This document shows, one piece after another, positions 46,627 to 56,250 of a stretch of DNA of 64,000 nt. Both the position numbers and the translations under genes were made by a program. Source of the DNA: Caballeronia megalochromosomata (GTDB lineage Bacteria > Pseudomonadota > Gammaproteobacteria > Burkholderiales > Burkholderiaceae); NCBI GenBank assembly GCA_001580565.1, contig LRBF01000258.1, positions 1-64,000 of the forward strand, in the 5' to 3' direction. The notes under the pieces were generated by a model. It saw nothing but the letters and a program-made list of their open reading frames with translations, was not told the origin of the DNA and did no database searches. The stretch's first letter is position 1; the number at the start of each line of letters is the position of its first letter.

Positions 46627-48330
46627 ATGTTCAAGAAGAAGACGCGCGGCGTCAGCGATTTCCAGACCCATCACCGCAGCACGGTGCTCGTGAACCGGCT
46701 GCCCGCGTGGCGCTCGCGTCTCGTCGTCATCTGCGTGACGGCGGCCTTCCTGACGCTCGCCGGGCGCGCGCTGTGGGTGCAGGTCATCGACCACAAGTTC
46801 TATCTCGGCGAAGGCCAGAAGCGCTACCAGCGCACGCTGGCGCTTTCCGCGACGCGCGGGCGCATTGTCGATCGCAACGGCGCGATGCTCGCAGTGAGCC
46901 TCGCCACCTACGAAGTCTGGGCGACGCCCAGGCTCTTCGACGGCGATCACGGCAACGAGATCGCACGCCTGCTCGACATGCCGCCGAAGGACCTGCAACG
47001 GCGCATCGAAGGAAACCGCGCATTCGTCCTGCTCAAACGTCAGGTGGAAGCCGAGACCGCCGAGCGGATCGCGACGATCGGGCGCGCGGGCATCACGCTC
47101 GTGCCGGACACGAAGCGCTTCTACCCCGAAGGCGAATCGGCGGCGCACGTCGTCGGCTTCACCAATAACGAGGATCACGGCCAGGAAGGCGTCGAACTCG
47201 CCGCCGATACGCGCCTGACGGGCGAAGCCGGCCAGCGCGAAGTGATTCGCGATCGCCTCGGGCGCGTCGTCTCGCAAATCGGCGAGCCGGCCATGCCGCA
47301 GAACGGCGAGACCATTCAACTGACGATCGACCGGCGCATCCAGCAACTTGCGCATTCGCAACTGAAGGCGGCGATCGTGAAGCACAAGGCGCGCGCGGGC
47401 AGCGTCGTCGTGCTCGATGCGAAGACCGGCGAAGTGCTTGCGCTCGCCAACTATCCGAGCTTCGATCCGAACGATCGCTCACGCCTCACCGGCGAGCAGT
47501 TGCGCAATCGCGCGCTCACCGACACCTTCGAGCCCGGTTCGACGATCAAGCCGCTCGTCGCCGCGCTGTCGATCGATCTGGGCAAGGTCCGCCCGGACAC
47601 GCGCATCGATACGACACCGGGCACGTTCAAGCTCGGCCCGAACGTGATCCACGACACGTCGAATCACGGCGTCATCACCGTCGCCCAGGCGGTGCAGATG
47701 TCGAGCAACGTCGCGCTCACGAAGCTCGCGCTGCAGATCCCGGCGCAGACGATCTGGGACAAGTACCGCGAATACGGCATCGGCCGCGCGCCCGAGCTGA
47801 CGTTCCCGGGCGCGGCGATCGGCCGTCTGCGCGCGCCGGAGCGCTGGAAGCCGATCGAGCAGGCGACGATGGCCTATGGATACGGCCTGTCGCTCTCACT
47901 TCTGCAGATCGCGCAGATCTACACCGCTTATGCCGGCGACGGACGCTTTCATCCGGCCACGCTGATTCAGGGCGAAGCGCGCCGCGACGCCATGCAGGTG
48001 ACGAAGCCCGCGACCGCGAAGGCCGTGCGCGACATGCTCGAAAATGCAACCGGCGACCACGGCACCGGCCGCGCGGCGGCGGTCGAGGGTTATCGTGTCG
48101 GCGGCAAGACCGGCACGGCGCGCAAGCAGATCGGGCGCTCGTATGCGGCGAACAAGTACCGGGCGTCGTTCGTCGGCATCGCACCAATGAGCGATCCGCG
48201 CGTGATCGTCGCCGTGATGATCGACGAGCCCACGGGCGGCACCTACTACGGCGGCACGGTGGCGGGGCCGGTGTTCTCGGGCATCGTCGGCGGGACGCTG
48301 CCGCTGCTCGACGTTCCGCCCGACGCCTGA
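46627..48330 (+). CDS. FtsI-like class B penicillin-binding protein (paralogue)
   Basis: A 567-aa class B PBP (transpeptidase). One N-terminal membrane helix (about 30-50), a pedestal domain, then the transpeptidase. The active-site set is STIK (Ser305-Lys308), SSN (359-361) and KTGT (494-497). It is not next to the dcw cluster genes mraW/ftsL/murE, so this is an extra PBP3-type protein and not the housekeeping ftsI. Related extra PBP3s in Burkholderia influence beta-lactam response. The start at ATG 46627 follows a free-standing intergenic region; the longer frame before it overlaps nat. Confidence 0.92.
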   Translation: MFKKKTRGVSDFQTHHRSTVLVNRLPAWRSRLVVICVTAAFLTLAGRALWVQVIDHKFYLGEGQKRYQRTLALSATRGRIVDRNGAMLAVSLATYEVWATPRLFDGDHGNEIARLLDMPPKDLQRRIEGNRAFVLLKRQVEAETAERIATIGRAGITLVPDTKRFYPEGESAAHVVGFTNNEDHGQEGVELAADTRLTGEAGQREVIRDRLGRVVSQIGEPAMPQNGETIQLTIDRRIQQLAHSQLKAAIVKHKARAGSVVVLDAKTGEVLALANYPSFDPNDRSRLTGEQLRNRALTDTFEPGSTIKPLVAALSIDLGKVRPDTRIDTTPGTFKLGPNVIHDTSNHGVITVAQAVQMSSNVALTKLALQIPAQTIWDKYREYGIGRAPELTFPGAAIGRLRAPERWKPIEQATMAYGYGLSLSLLQIAQIYTAYAGDGRFHPATLIQGEARRDAMQVTKPATAKAVRDMLENATGDHGTGRAAAVEGYRVGGKTGTARKQIGRSYAANKYRASFVGIAPMSDPRVIVAVMIDEPTGGTYYGGTVAGPVFSGIVGGTLPLLDVPPDA

Positions 48331-48443
48331 GCGGCGCGCATGCGGGCGCGGGCCTTGCTGCATCGAAGAGACGCATCCCCGCGTACCTGACCGGACTGTA
48401 AAGGGCATGTGCTCTAATGTCGTGTCCGGCAACAGGAGATCAA

Positions 48444-48821
48444 ATGGGAAAGACCATGAAAACACTCGCCGCGGCGCTCGCGTTGCCTGTGCTCTTCGCC
48501 GCTTGCGCCCAGTTTCATAACGAAGATGCGGGACAACCCGAAGTCGAGAAATCGTCGACCGAGAACAAGGTGAACGGCATCGTCCAATGCATCACCGACG
48601 AGGCGAAGAAACACGACGCCAAGTATCAGCAGACGTCCATCCCGCAAGGCGTGATGCTCGAATTCGGCGATTCCAACGTCGTCAAGGTCCGTTACGACAA
48701 CGGCGAGACCACGTATCGCTTCTATCCGGGTCAGCGTCATCCGTCGAACCTGTGGATCGAAGGCGCGGGCAAGAAGTGCGCGCCAGCGGACGCCAGCGCC
48801 CGCGACGAAGCCCAGAAATAA
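48444..48821 (+). CDS. Small lipoprotein, hypothetical
   Basis: A 125-aa protein with a lipoprotein signal: MGKTMKTLAAALALPVLFAAC, Cys at residue 21. The mature part contains NGIVQCITDEAKKHDAKYQQTSIPQGVMLEFGDSNVVKVRYDNGETTYRFYPGQRHP, with two Cys that may form a disulfide. AGGAG lies 6 nt before the ATG at 48444. Conserved hypothetical of Burkholderiaceae by wording; role unknown, outer or inner leaflet of the envelope. Confidence 0.8.
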   Translation: MGKTMKTLAAALALPVLFAACAQFHNEDAGQPEVEKSSTENKVNGIVQCITDEAKKHDAKYQQTSIPQGVMLEFGDSNVVKVRYDNGETTYRFYPGQRHPSNLWIEGAGKKCAPADASARDEAQK

Positions 48822-48833
48822 GCAAGCATCATC

Positions 48834-49124
48834 ATGCGCTCGACCAAAGCCATCAGCGCCGTGGAACGGCTCAAGACGCGCAGCGGCAATGCCGGCTACG
48901 CGGCCATCTCGATGCCCGGCGGCTACTTCTATCTCGCCGAGCGCTCCGCCGAAGGCGCGAAAAAGCTCTCCGATCCCATGCCGATGGACGATTTTGTCGC
49001 GTTCGTCAATGCGCGCGAGCCGGGCAAGCCCCGCAAGGTCAGCAAGCTCGATCTCGCGATGGAAGAGCAGATCGGCCGCAGCGGCAAGCGCACGGCAAAG
49101 GCGCCCGCCGAGGGCGGCGAGTAA
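48834..49124 (+). CDS. Hypothetical protein, 96 aa
   Basis: A small basic protein, MRSTKAISAVERLKTRSGNAGYAAISMPGGYFYLAERSAEGAKKLSDPM, with a Lys/Arg-rich tail. No signal peptide, no metal motif. It starts 12 bp after the lipoprotein gene, so it may be the second gene of that unit, though the Shine-Dalgarno is weak. Codon use is normal for the region. Family not recognised. Confidence 0.68.
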   Translation: MRSTKAISAVERLKTRSGNAGYAAISMPGGYFYLAERSAEGAKKLSDPMPMDDFVAFVNAREPGKPRKVSKLDLAMEEQIGRSGKRTAKAPAEGGE

Positions 49125-49418
49125 GCGGCTCTTGCGCCGTGCCCGTCGATCCGCGCCGCCCTGGCGCGGCGCAACATCGAAATCCCCGCTCTCCTCTCAT
49201 ATGAATGTGCGATGACAGACGGAGCCCCCAGGCTCACGTTGCGTACATTTTTGCTAACGATCGAACCCGCTGAGACGGGCCCAGATCGGTCAACCGAAGA
49301 AAAGAGCAAGGGCCACCCGCAACGGTACAAAAAAATGCGCGGGTGAACGGGGTGCCTGGACGGCGCGCGTGTCCGATGTCGGGACCATGCGCCGTATGGC
49401 CGAGAGGAAGACCAAAAA

Positions 49419-49724
49419 ATGAAGAAGAAGAGCGAGACCAAGGGCAGCCTTTTGCCCTCGGCGATGGCGGACGTCGAGCTTCAACACATCGAGCGCGCAC
49501 TCGCGCAACTCCGCACCATGCACAAACAATCCTCCGGCAGGCTCAACGTCGAGTACTGGCGCGAGCGTCTCACCGCGGTGATGAAGGGTTACGCGCTCGT
49601 GCCCGCGCAAAAGCAGCGCATCGAGGCGCTGCGCATTGCGCTCGACACAGTCGACAGCGGCCCGCGCGACGGCTCCGGCAGCCGCAGGAAGTCGACCAAC
49701 AGGCTTTGGGCGAAAGCGGCCTGA
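49419..49724 (+). CDS. Hypothetical protein, 101 aa
   Basis: A basic, helical protein, MKKKSETKGSLLPSAMADVELQHIERALAQLRTMHKQSSGRLNVEYWRERL, ending SGSRRKSTNRLWAKAA. AGAGGAAG lies about 10 nt before the ATG. No membrane segment or known motif. Downstream are about 140 bp before the next small gene; upstream 49125-49418 (294 bp) shows no gene or terminator I can support. Confidence 0.68.
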   Translation: MKKKSETKGSLLPSAMADVELQHIERALAQLRTMHKQSSGRLNVEYWRERLTAVMKGYALVPAQKQRIEALRIALDTVDSGPRDGSGSRRKSTNRLWAKAA

Positions 49725-49862
49725 CAACCGCTTTCGCCGCTCGCGCCTCGGCGCGATTACTTCGCGCGCGCCCGCGGTTCGTGACGAGCCGGGCGCGTTC
49801 GCTGCTTTGCCGGGCACTGTTCATGCTCGAAAGCAAGTCTTTCGATCATGCCGGGAGTCGTC

Positions 49863-50192
49863 ATGTCCACCCCTCGTCACGACCACGCGCGCGGCTCGCG
49901 CCGAGCCTCGCCGATGCTCGCGAATGCGGTCGTCGCCAGCCTCATCGCGGCGTTCAGCACCTGCGGCATCGCGCAGATCTCGAACGGCGGCAGCGCCGGG
50001 CGTTCGGATAACCGTCAGTCCGATTCGACGCCGAGCGCCGAGCCATCGGGCGCCACGGTGCATGAATCGCAGAAGCCGCAATCGAAAGATGCCGCGAAGG
50101 GCCGCGCCTCGACCGCGAAGGATCACAAGCCCGAAGGCAGCAGCGGCTTCAACAACGGCCTGTACGGCACGGGCGCAGGCAACAACAAGTGA
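49863..50192 (+). CDS. Exported hypothetical protein, 109 aa
   Basis: A short protein with a Sec-type signal: basic start, hydrophobic stretch MLANAVVASLIAAFSTCGIA, possible cleavage after GIA. The mature part is low-complexity (SGRSDNRQSDSTPSAEPSG, KAAKGRASTAKDHKPEG) and ends GFNNGLYGTGAGNNK. The ATG at 49863 has GGGAG 5 nt upstream; the in-frame ATG at 49848 does not. Convergent with the FNT transporter gene, 14 bp apart. Confidence 0.65.
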   Translation: MSTPRHDHARGSRRASPMLANAVVASLIAAFSTCGIAQISNGGSAGRSDNRQSDSTPSAEPSGATVHESQKPQSKDAAKGRASTAKDHKPEGSSGFNNGLYGTGAGNNK

Positions 50193-50206
50193 GACCGCGC
50201 CCGCAT

Positions 50207-51091
50207 TCACTCGCGGCGCGGCGGCGTCACGCCCGTGATTTCCGGCGCGATCGCCGCATGGTTGACGATCGCGACGAGCGACACGCCGCCGATCACGTTG
50301 CCGATGAACGTCGGCACGAGGAACACGAAGAAGTAGTCCTGGACGCTGGCCGCCCCGATCATCACCGCGTACGCCGCTTCGACCGATCCCGCGATCACGT
50401 GCGTGAGCTTGCTCACCGCGACGGTGTACGTTACGAGCAGGACCGTCAGCAGACGTTCCGAGCGCGCGCTCGGCAGGAGCCACACCATCAGCGCGATGAG
50501 CCAGCCCGAGAACACGCCGCGCACGACGGTCACGCCGAACTCGGCGGAAAGCGGCGTCATCGCGACTTTGGCGAGCGCCTCGCTCACCTCGGGCGAGAAT
50601 ACGCCGCGTATCTGCAGGATGCCCGCGAAGATCGTCGTGCCGACGAGATTGAAGAAGAGCACGATCGTCCAGAGACGCAGCGCCTTGAACAAGGTCGCGA
50701 GATCGCGGCGCGTGAGCACCGGCAGCACGGCCGTCAGCGTGCTCTCCGTGAAGAGCTGCTGACGGCCGAGAATGACGAAGACGAAGCCGATCGTATAGCC
50801 GAAGCTCGACACGAGTCCGCGCCAGTCCGTTTTCGGCAGCGCGCTTTCGAGGATCGACTGGACGAGAAACGAGAATCCCATGGAGAGGCCAGCGGCGAGC
50901 GCCGACCACATCAGCGCGGCGAAGGTGCGCTCCATCGCGACTTCGCCTTCCTCGCGCACGATCTCGTGGATGACGAGCGGATGCGGCGCGGAGTGTTCGG
51001 CCGCCTGTTCCTGTTCGGCGCTATCGAGGTGCGGTGAATCCGCACCAGCGGAAGTCCCTTTGGGGGACGCACCGGCTTGCGGCTCGTTCAT
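50207..51091 (-). CDS. Formate/nitrite transporter family protein
   Basis: A 294-aa FNT-family pentameric channel (FocA/NirC/YfdC group) with six membrane helices. The acidic N-terminal extension (SAGADSPHLDSAEQEQAAEHSAPHPLVIHEIVREEGE) precedes helix 1. Members move formate, nitrite or other small monocarboxylates; the longer N-terminus fits the YfdC-like branch, whose substrate is unclear. GGGAG lies upstream of the ATG. The Ni/Co transporter gene is 83 bp upstream on the same strand, so co-transcription is possible. Confidence 0.88.
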   Translation of the reverse strand: MNEPQAGASPKGTSAGADSPHLDSAEQEQAAEHSAPHPLVIHEIVREEGEVAMERTFAALMWSALAAGLSMGFSFLVQSILESALPKTDWRGLVSSFGYTIGFVFVILGRQQLFTESTLTAVLPVLTRRDLATLFKALRLWTIVLFFNLVGTTIFAGILQIRGVFSPEVSEALAKVAMTPLSAEFGVTVVRGVFSGWLIALMVWLLPSARSERLLTVLLVTYTVAVSKLTHVIAGSVEAAYAVMIGAASVQDYFFVFLVPTFIGNVIGGVSLVAIVNHAAIAPEITGVTPPRRE

Positions 51092-51174
51092 GATCGTTCT
51101 CCCTGTACGCCGCTCGATACGGAAAGTGGATGAGCGGCTGGCGCATCCACGAAGCAGGAAGAATGCCCATGCGT

Positions 51175-52254
51175 CTAGCGGGCGATGGTGCCGTCGATGG
51201 CGTCATATCCGCGCCACTTGTAGATGAGCGCGGAGACGAGCCAGCACGCGGCGAAGATCGCGACGATCCCATAGCCGAGCAACCCGAAGTGCCCGGAGAG
51301 CGACGCGGCCACGTCCCACAGTCCGCCCTTCAGTTGCAGCCGGTCCGCGATCAGTCCGAGCGCCTCAATGCCGCCCACCAGCACCGCGATCAGCACCGAC
51401 ACCAGCGTGACGATGAGGTTGTAGTAGAGCTTGCGGATCGGCTTCACGAACGCCCAGCCGTAGGCGCCCGTCATCAGCAGGCTGTCGGCGGTGTCGATGA
51501 GCGACATGCCCGCGGTGAAGAGCACCGGAAACACGAGAATCGACCAGACCGGCATGCCGCGCGCGGCTTCCGCGGCCGCGATGCCCATCAGACCGATTTC
51601 GGTGGCCGTGTCGAAACCGAGCCCGAACAGGAAGCCGAGCGGATACATGTGCCAGCTCTTGCCGATCAGCCTGAAGAGCGGCCGCGCGAGGCGCGCGAGC
51701 GGGCCGCCGCCGACCGCGAGCATGTCGATGTCCTCGACACGGCAGGACTCGCCGCGCCGCACGCGTCTGAAGGCCCGCCACACGCCGCGCAGCAGGAACA
51801 GGTTCATCGCGGCGATGGCGAACAGAAAGAACGCCGACACCGACGTGCCGATCATCCCGCCGATCTCGCGAAACCCGGCGAAGCGGTCCTGCACGGCCAA
51901 CGCGGTGGCGGCGATCGACGCGGTGGCCGCGACGACGATCGTCGAATGCCCGAGCGAAAAGAAGAATCCGGCGAAGAGCGGGCGCTTGCCTTCCTGCATC
52001 AGCTTGCGCGTGACGTTGTCGATGGCGGCGATGTGGTCGGCATCCACCGCATGGCGCAGCCCGAGCGAATACGCGAGCAGCGACGTGCCGAGCAGGAGCG
52101 GATAGTGACGGAATGCGACGAGCGCCCAGAGCCACGCGAGCACGTTGAACGCGATCAGCCCGGCGACGAGACGCGCGGATTTGCGCGGCAATATGCGGTG
52201 CGCCGGCGTTGACGCGGAAGCGGGCTCGAACGGTTCGGTCATATGCGCGCGCAT
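51175..52254 (-). CDS. HoxN/HupN/NixA-family nickel/cobalt transporter
   Basis: A 359-aa NiCoT permease with eight membrane helices. The helix-II signature RHAVDADHI (His68, Asp73, His74) that binds the metal is intact, as are FSLGHSTIV and LGFDTATEIGLM. It imports Ni or Co at the inner membrane. It lies upstream of the FNT gene. An in-frame ATG four codons later (52242) is an alternative start; no strong ribosome-binding site favours either. No B12 riboswitch was seen upstream. Confidence 0.93.
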   Translation of the reverse strand: MRAHMTEPFEPASASTPAHRILPRKSARLVAGLIAFNVLAWLWALVAFRHYPLLLGTSLLAYSLGLRHAVDADHIAAIDNVTRKLMQEGKRPLFAGFFFSLGHSTIVVAATASIAATALAVQDRFAGFREIGGMIGTSVSAFFLFAIAAMNLFLLRGVWRAFRRVRRGESCRVEDIDMLAVGGGPLARLARPLFRLIGKSWHMYPLGFLFGLGFDTATEIGLMGIAAAEAARGMPVWSILVFPVLFTAGMSLIDTADSLLMTGAYGWAFVKPIRKLYYNLIVTLVSVLIAVLVGGIEALGLIADRLQLKGGLWDVAASLSGHFGLLGYGIVAIFAACWLVSALIYKWRGYDAIDGTIAR

Positions 52255-52407
52255 GCGGTATCGAAGGAATAAAGGATACCGTGAGCGAATGGATAGCCAA
52301 AAATCGAATGCTTATTGCGCCGATCGCGAAATCCTTAGCCGGATTCCTTCGTTGGGACCCACACGGTGCGCCGCTAGGATGGCACTTCGCCTTTATCGAA
52401 GTCCGCC

Positions 52408-53415
52408 ATGCCCCGCTATCTCGACGACGCCCAACGCCAGGAACTCCAGCGCCAGCGCGAAACCTGGCATTGGCGCAGCGAATGGCCGACGTGGGCGGTC
52501 ATCGTCGCGATCTACGGCGGCTGGTTCGGCGTCGCGCTCAATGCCCGCGCGATCGGCCTCGCACCGGCCATCGCGCTGCTCGCGGTGCTGTCGTGCTGGT
52601 ATATGTCGCTGCAGCACGAACTGATGCACGGTCATCCGACGCGCTCGCCGCTCGTCAACATGCTCTTCGGCCTCGCCCCGCTGGCGGTATGGTTTCCTTA
52701 CGGGGTCTATCGGGAGTCGCATCTGCGTCACCACGACGACGCGCATCTGACCGAGCCCGGCCGCGATCCCGAGAGCTATTACGTGACGCCGGAACAGTGG
52801 GCGAGCGCGGGTTTCGTCCTGCGCGCCGCGCTCGCCGCGCGCAATACCTTCGCGGGTCGCATGCTCATCGGGCCGTGGTTCTCGATCGCGGCATCGTGGC
52901 GGGAAGCGGCGCAGGCCGTGATCGAGCGGCGCTGGCGGATTATCGCGAGCTGGGTGGTGCATCTCGCATCGCTCGTGCTGCTCGCGGGCTGGCTCGAAAC
53001 CCGTTGCGGCATTCCGTGGCGCGCGTTCGTGTTCGGCGTCGGTTATGCGTCGCTCGCGCTGGCTTCGGTGCGCTCGTTTCAGGAGCATCGAGCGGCGGAG
53101 AAAGAAAGCGAACGTACGGTCGTCAACGAAGCCGCGTGGCCGTGGCGCCTGCTTTTCCTCAACAACAACTATCACGCCGTGCATCACGATCTGCCCGGCG
53201 TGCCGTGGTTCGCGCTCGGCCAGATCTACGCGCGCCGGCGCGACGCCTATCGCGCGAGCAACGGCGGTTTCGTGGTGCGCGGATACGCGGAATGGGCAAG
53301 CCGCCACGCCATCGCGCAGGCGGCGCAGCCGGTCCATCCGTTCGCCCCTTCGCAAGCGCCGACCGGCGGACGCCGCACGGCGCACAGCGGCGACACAGCC
53401 AGCCTCGCGGGCTGA
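52408..53415 (+). CDS. Fatty acid desaturase family protein
   Basis: A 335-aa membrane di-iron desaturase/hydroxylase. Three histidine boxes: HELMH (70-74), HLRHH (105-109) and HAVHH (256-260). Several hydrophobic helices between them. Members introduce a double bond or hydroxyl into acyl chains or related substrates using O2. The box spacing (HXXXH, HXXHH, HXXHH) is the acyl-lipid type. It is followed 47 bp later by a PhnD-like gene. Confidence 0.92.
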   Translation: MPRYLDDAQRQELQRQRETWHWRSEWPTWAVIVAIYGGWFGVALNARAIGLAPAIALLAVLSCWYMSLQHELMHGHPTRSPLVNMLFGLAPLAVWFPYGVYRESHLRHHDDAHLTEPGRDPESYYVTPEQWASAGFVLRAALAARNTFAGRMLIGPWFSIAASWREAAQAVIERRWRIIASWVVHLASLVLLAGWLETRCGIPWRAFVFGVGYASLALASVRSFQEHRAAEKESERTVVNEAAWPWRLLFLNNNYHAVHHDLPGVPWFALGQIYARRRDAYRASNGGFVVRGYAEWASRHAIAQAAQPVHPFAPSQAPTGGRRTAHSGDTASLAG

Positions 53416-53462
53416 CGCGTTGCCCGGTACGATGCGTCATCGTCATTCGTAATCCGCTCGCG

Positions 53463-54275
53463 ATGCAATGGCTCGCCGCCCTGCCGATGTACAACGTCGC
53501 ACCCGCGCTCGCCGCAGACTGGCGCACGCTGCTCGAACACGTCCGTGAGCATCTCGCCGGCTGGCTCGACGCGCGCGGCGATACGCTCGAGATCGTCGAT
53601 CCCGGTCCGGATCTCACCGCTTTCTGGCTGCGCGACGACGTACTGTTGTCGCAGACCTGCGGCTATCCGCTCGTGCATGCGCTCGCGCATCGGGTGCAAG
53701 TCATCGGCGCGCCCGATTTCGATGCGCCCGGCTGCGAGAACGGCGCATATCGCAGCGTGGTCATCGTCGGTACGCAGGTCCGCGCGCAATCGATCGAAGG
53801 CTGCCGTGGCCTGCGCGCCGCCTATAACGACGACGATTCCAACAGCGGCATGAACTTCTTGCGGCACGCCGTGGCCCCGTTCGCGCGCGACGGACGGTTT
53901 TTCGCCTCGGTGACGAAAACCGGCGCGCATCTCGCCTCGCTGCGCGCGCTCGCCGAACTGCGCGCGGATGTCGCCGCGATCGATTGCGTCACGTTCGCAT
54001 TCGCGCAATCGCATCTGCCGGAACTGACGGCCGGCGTGCGCGTGCTCGACGTGACTGCGAGCGCGGGCGCGCTGCCGTTCATCGCGTCGATGCGCGTGCC
54101 GCAGAACGCGATCGACACAATATTTGACGCGCTCGCCGATGCGCTCAGTCACGATCCCGCCCTCGCCGGCCGGCTGAGGCTCAGAGGCGTCGTACGGCGC
54201 ACGCCGGCGGACTACGCGCCGATTCTCGACTACGGACGCGAGGCCATCGAGCGGGGCTATCCGCGGCTCGCCTGA
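53463..54275 (+). CDS. PhnD/SsuA/transferrin-family substrate-binding-like protein
   Basis: A 270-aa protein of the phosphate/phosphonate-binding periplasmic type-II fold: LPMYNVAPALAADWRTLLEHVREHL, LLSQTCGYPLVHALAHRVQVIGAPDFDAPGCENGAYRSVVIV, AAYNDDDSNSGMNFLRHAVAP. It lacks an obvious signal peptide, and no ABC permease or ATPase is near. It could be a cytosolic sensor-like protein or have its export signal missed by the start choice. The upstream desaturase may share its transcript. Ligand unknown. Confidence 0.82.
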   Translation: MQWLAALPMYNVAPALAADWRTLLEHVREHLAGWLDARGDTLEIVDPGPDLTAFWLRDDVLLSQTCGYPLVHALAHRVQVIGAPDFDAPGCENGAYRSVVIVGTQVRAQSIEGCRGLRAAYNDDDSNSGMNFLRHAVAPFARDGRFFASVTKTGAHLASLRALAELRADVAAIDCVTFAFAQSHLPELTAGVRVLDVTASAGALPFIASMRVPQNAIDTIFDALADALSHDPALAGRLRLRGVVRRTPADYAPILDYGREAIERGYPRLA

Positions 54276-54399
54276 CCGAAAACCCACCCGCCTGATCCCG
54301 GCACGTTCTCCGCAGTTTCGGCACAATCGGTTTTTTTAGCGCGTGGCTTGCGACGCGGTGCGGATGCATCGCGATCGGCCGCGCTTTCGGAAAGCCGCA

Positions 54400-55395
54400 A
54401 TGATCCCCTTCTCGCTACTCGACCTTTCTCCGGTTCCGCTCGGCTCGACGCCGGCCGACGCCTTCGCCCATTCACTCGATCTCGCCCGGCACGCCGAACG
54501 CTGGGGCTATCTGCGCTACTGGCTCGCCGAGCATCACAACATGACGGGCATCGCCAGCGCAGCGACCGCTGTCGTGATCGGGCATATCGCGGCGGGCACC
54601 ACGACGATCCGCGTCGGCTCGGGCGGCATCATGCTGCCGAATCACGCGCCGCTCGTGATCGCCGAGCAGTTCGGCACGCTCGCGTCGCTGTTTCCGGGGC
54701 GCATCGACCTCGGGCTCGGACGCGCGCCCGGCACCGACCAGACCACCGCGCGAGCCCTGCGCCGCGACCTGCACGGCAGCGCGGAATCGTTCCCGGACGA
54801 CGTCGTGGAGTTGCAGCGCTATTTCGCCGATCCGGTCGAAGGCCAGCGCGTGCGCGCCGTGCCCGGCGCCGGGCTGAACGTGCCGATCTGGCTGCTCGGC
54901 TCATCGCTCTTCTCGGCGCAGCTCGCGGCCGCGCTCGGGCTGCCGTTCGCGTTTGCGTCGCATTTCGCGCCGGATTATCTGCTGACGGCGCTCGACGTGT
55001 ATCGCAAGCAATTTCGTCCGTCCGCGACGCTGCAAAAACCCTACGCGATGGTGGGGGTGAACGTCTTCGCCGCCGATACCGCCGACGAAGCGCGCTTTCA
55101 TTTCACGTCGCTGCAACAGCAATTCATCAATCTGCGCCGCGGCACGCCCGGCCAACTGCCGCCGCCGGTCGCTTCGATCCCATGGACCGATGCCGAGCGC
55201 GCGGGCGTCGAGCACTCGCTCGCGTGCTCGGTCGTCGGCGCGCCGGCCGACGTCGAAGCCGGCTTGCGTTCGGTGATCGATCAGACGCAAGCCGACGAGC
55301 TGATCATCACCGCGCAGATTTTCGATCACAAGGCGCGACTGCGCTCATTCGAGCTGGCGAGCCAGGCGCGGGACGCGATCGGCGCAGGCGCGTGA
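54400..55395 (+). CDS. LLM-class flavin-dependent oxidoreductase
   Basis: A 331-aa bacterial luciferase-like monooxygenase (MsnO8/YhbW type): [108 protein letters not shown] is the FMN/F420-fold signature of this subgroup. Soluble TIM barrel; substrate unknown. I start at ATG 54400; the longer frame from 54343 is not conserved-looking. Monocistronic. Confidence 0.92.
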   Translation: MIPFSLLDLSPVPLGSTPADAFAHSLDLARHAERWGYLRYWLAEHHNMTGIASAATAVVIGHIAAGTTTIRVGSGGIMLPNHAPLVIAEQFGTLASLFPGRIDLGLGRAPGTDQTTARALRRDLHGSAESFPDDVVELQRYFADPVEGQRVRAVPGAGLNVPIWLLGSSLFSAQLAAALGLPFAFASHFAPDYLLTALDVYRKQFRPSATLQKPYAMVGVNVFAADTADEARFHFTSLQQQFINLRRGTPGQLPPPVASIPWTDAERAGVEHSLACSVVGAPADVEAGLRSVIDQTQADELIITAQIFDHKARLRSFELASQARDAIGAGA

Positions 55396-55632
55396 GCGCA
55401 AGCGACGCCGGTATAAAATAAAGGGCCACAAAGCTCGAATAATCCTCACGCTGGACGCGCGCACTTTTGACAGGCAATAATGAGATACCGGAGGGCGGCG
55501 CGGGCCGCGCTGTCCCTCTCGCGTCCGCCTCGTTTGCCAATCCGATTCTCAATGCAGCGCGCCCGAATTTCGTGCACGCCGGTGGATGACGCGGTGAAAC
55601 AACAACAACGACGTCGCAAGACGGGAGGAAGA

Positions 55633-55884
55633 ATGTCGATGCCGAGAAGCGCCGCTACGGGCGCCATGACGCTCCTGACGGAATACGACGATGCCAGCGG
55701 ACAGGAAGTGCGTTCGCTGCGCCTCGAACCCGCGGCGGACGGCAAAGCCGTACTGCTGATTGAAATCGACGAGCGCAAACCCGGCATTCACCGTGAAGTG
55801 CGTTATGAGATTACGCCCGCGGAACTGATTGCCGCCATTCGCGCACACGGTGCAGAATTACCGGGGGAACAACACAGTCGTTAA
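55633..55884 (+). CDS. Conserved hypothetical protein, 83 aa
   Basis: A small acidic protein (MSMPRSAATGAMTLLTEYDD, DERKPGIHREVRYEITPAELIAAIRAHGAELPGEQHSR) that reads as a short beta-rich domain followed by a helix. The ATG at 55633 follows GGGAGGA. Its TAA stop lies within a 14-bp palindrome. Similar short proteins are widespread in Burkholderia; function unknown. Upstream frame to 55480 is not protein-like. Confidence 0.72.
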   Translation: MSMPRSAATGAMTLLTEYDDASGQEVRSLRLEPAADGKAVLLIEIDERKPGIHREVRYEITPAELIAAIRAHGAELPGEQHSR

Positions 55885-55894
55885 AACGTTTTAA
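55881..55894. promoter_or_regulatory. 14-bp perfect palindrome over a stop codon
   Basis: TTAAAAC-GTTTTAA is perfectly symmetrical and contains the TAA stop of the preceding gene (55882-55884). It may be an operator for the downstream H-NS-like gene or an AT-rich nucleoid-protein site. It lacks the GC stem of a terminator. Confidence 0.4.
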
Positions 55895-56250
55895 TAGTTG
55901 CCGCAAGCAGCATACAATAGGGTTAAGCGACGTTTCGGGTGCCGTGCAGCATTGGCGCGCGGGCTTCGCCATCGGTTCGTGGCTCCCCGACGTGACTTTC
56001 CGCGCCCATTCGTTTGGCGCGTCCGTCACGGCGATGCTCGGGGCGGGCGGACGTTCGCATTCGGAGCAATGCCCGCATTAAAGGCAAAGCCACCGGGCGA
56101 GTTAATAGACTGCGGTAAATACACTAATTGACGTGAGGCAGGCACTGCGTCACGCTTCATAAAACACCTATATTCGAGTCATCGAGCCGCCCCGGTCCGC
56201 GCGGGGTATCGGCTCGTCTTCTGAAAATCAAAAGCTGAATCAGGAAAGCC
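55885..56250. other. AT-rich leader of the H-NS-like gene
   Basis: 366 bp without a credible gene. A 77-codon frame at 55898-56131 has no ribosome-binding site. AT-rich tracts, a TACAAT -10-like box (55913) and a TTGACG box (56128) are present, as expected for a gene controlled by nucleoid proteins including itself. Confidence 0.35.

Noticed and set aside
52209-54275. A 688-codon plus-strand frame fusing the desaturase region with the PhnD-like protein
   Set aside because: The first 1250 bp are the wrong frame of the desaturase gene, which has intact histidine boxes. Only the part from 53463 is protein-like.
55898-56131. A 77-codon open frame before the H-NS-like gene
   Set aside because: Arg/Ala-rich shadow composition, no ribosome-binding site, crosses promoter-like AT tracts.
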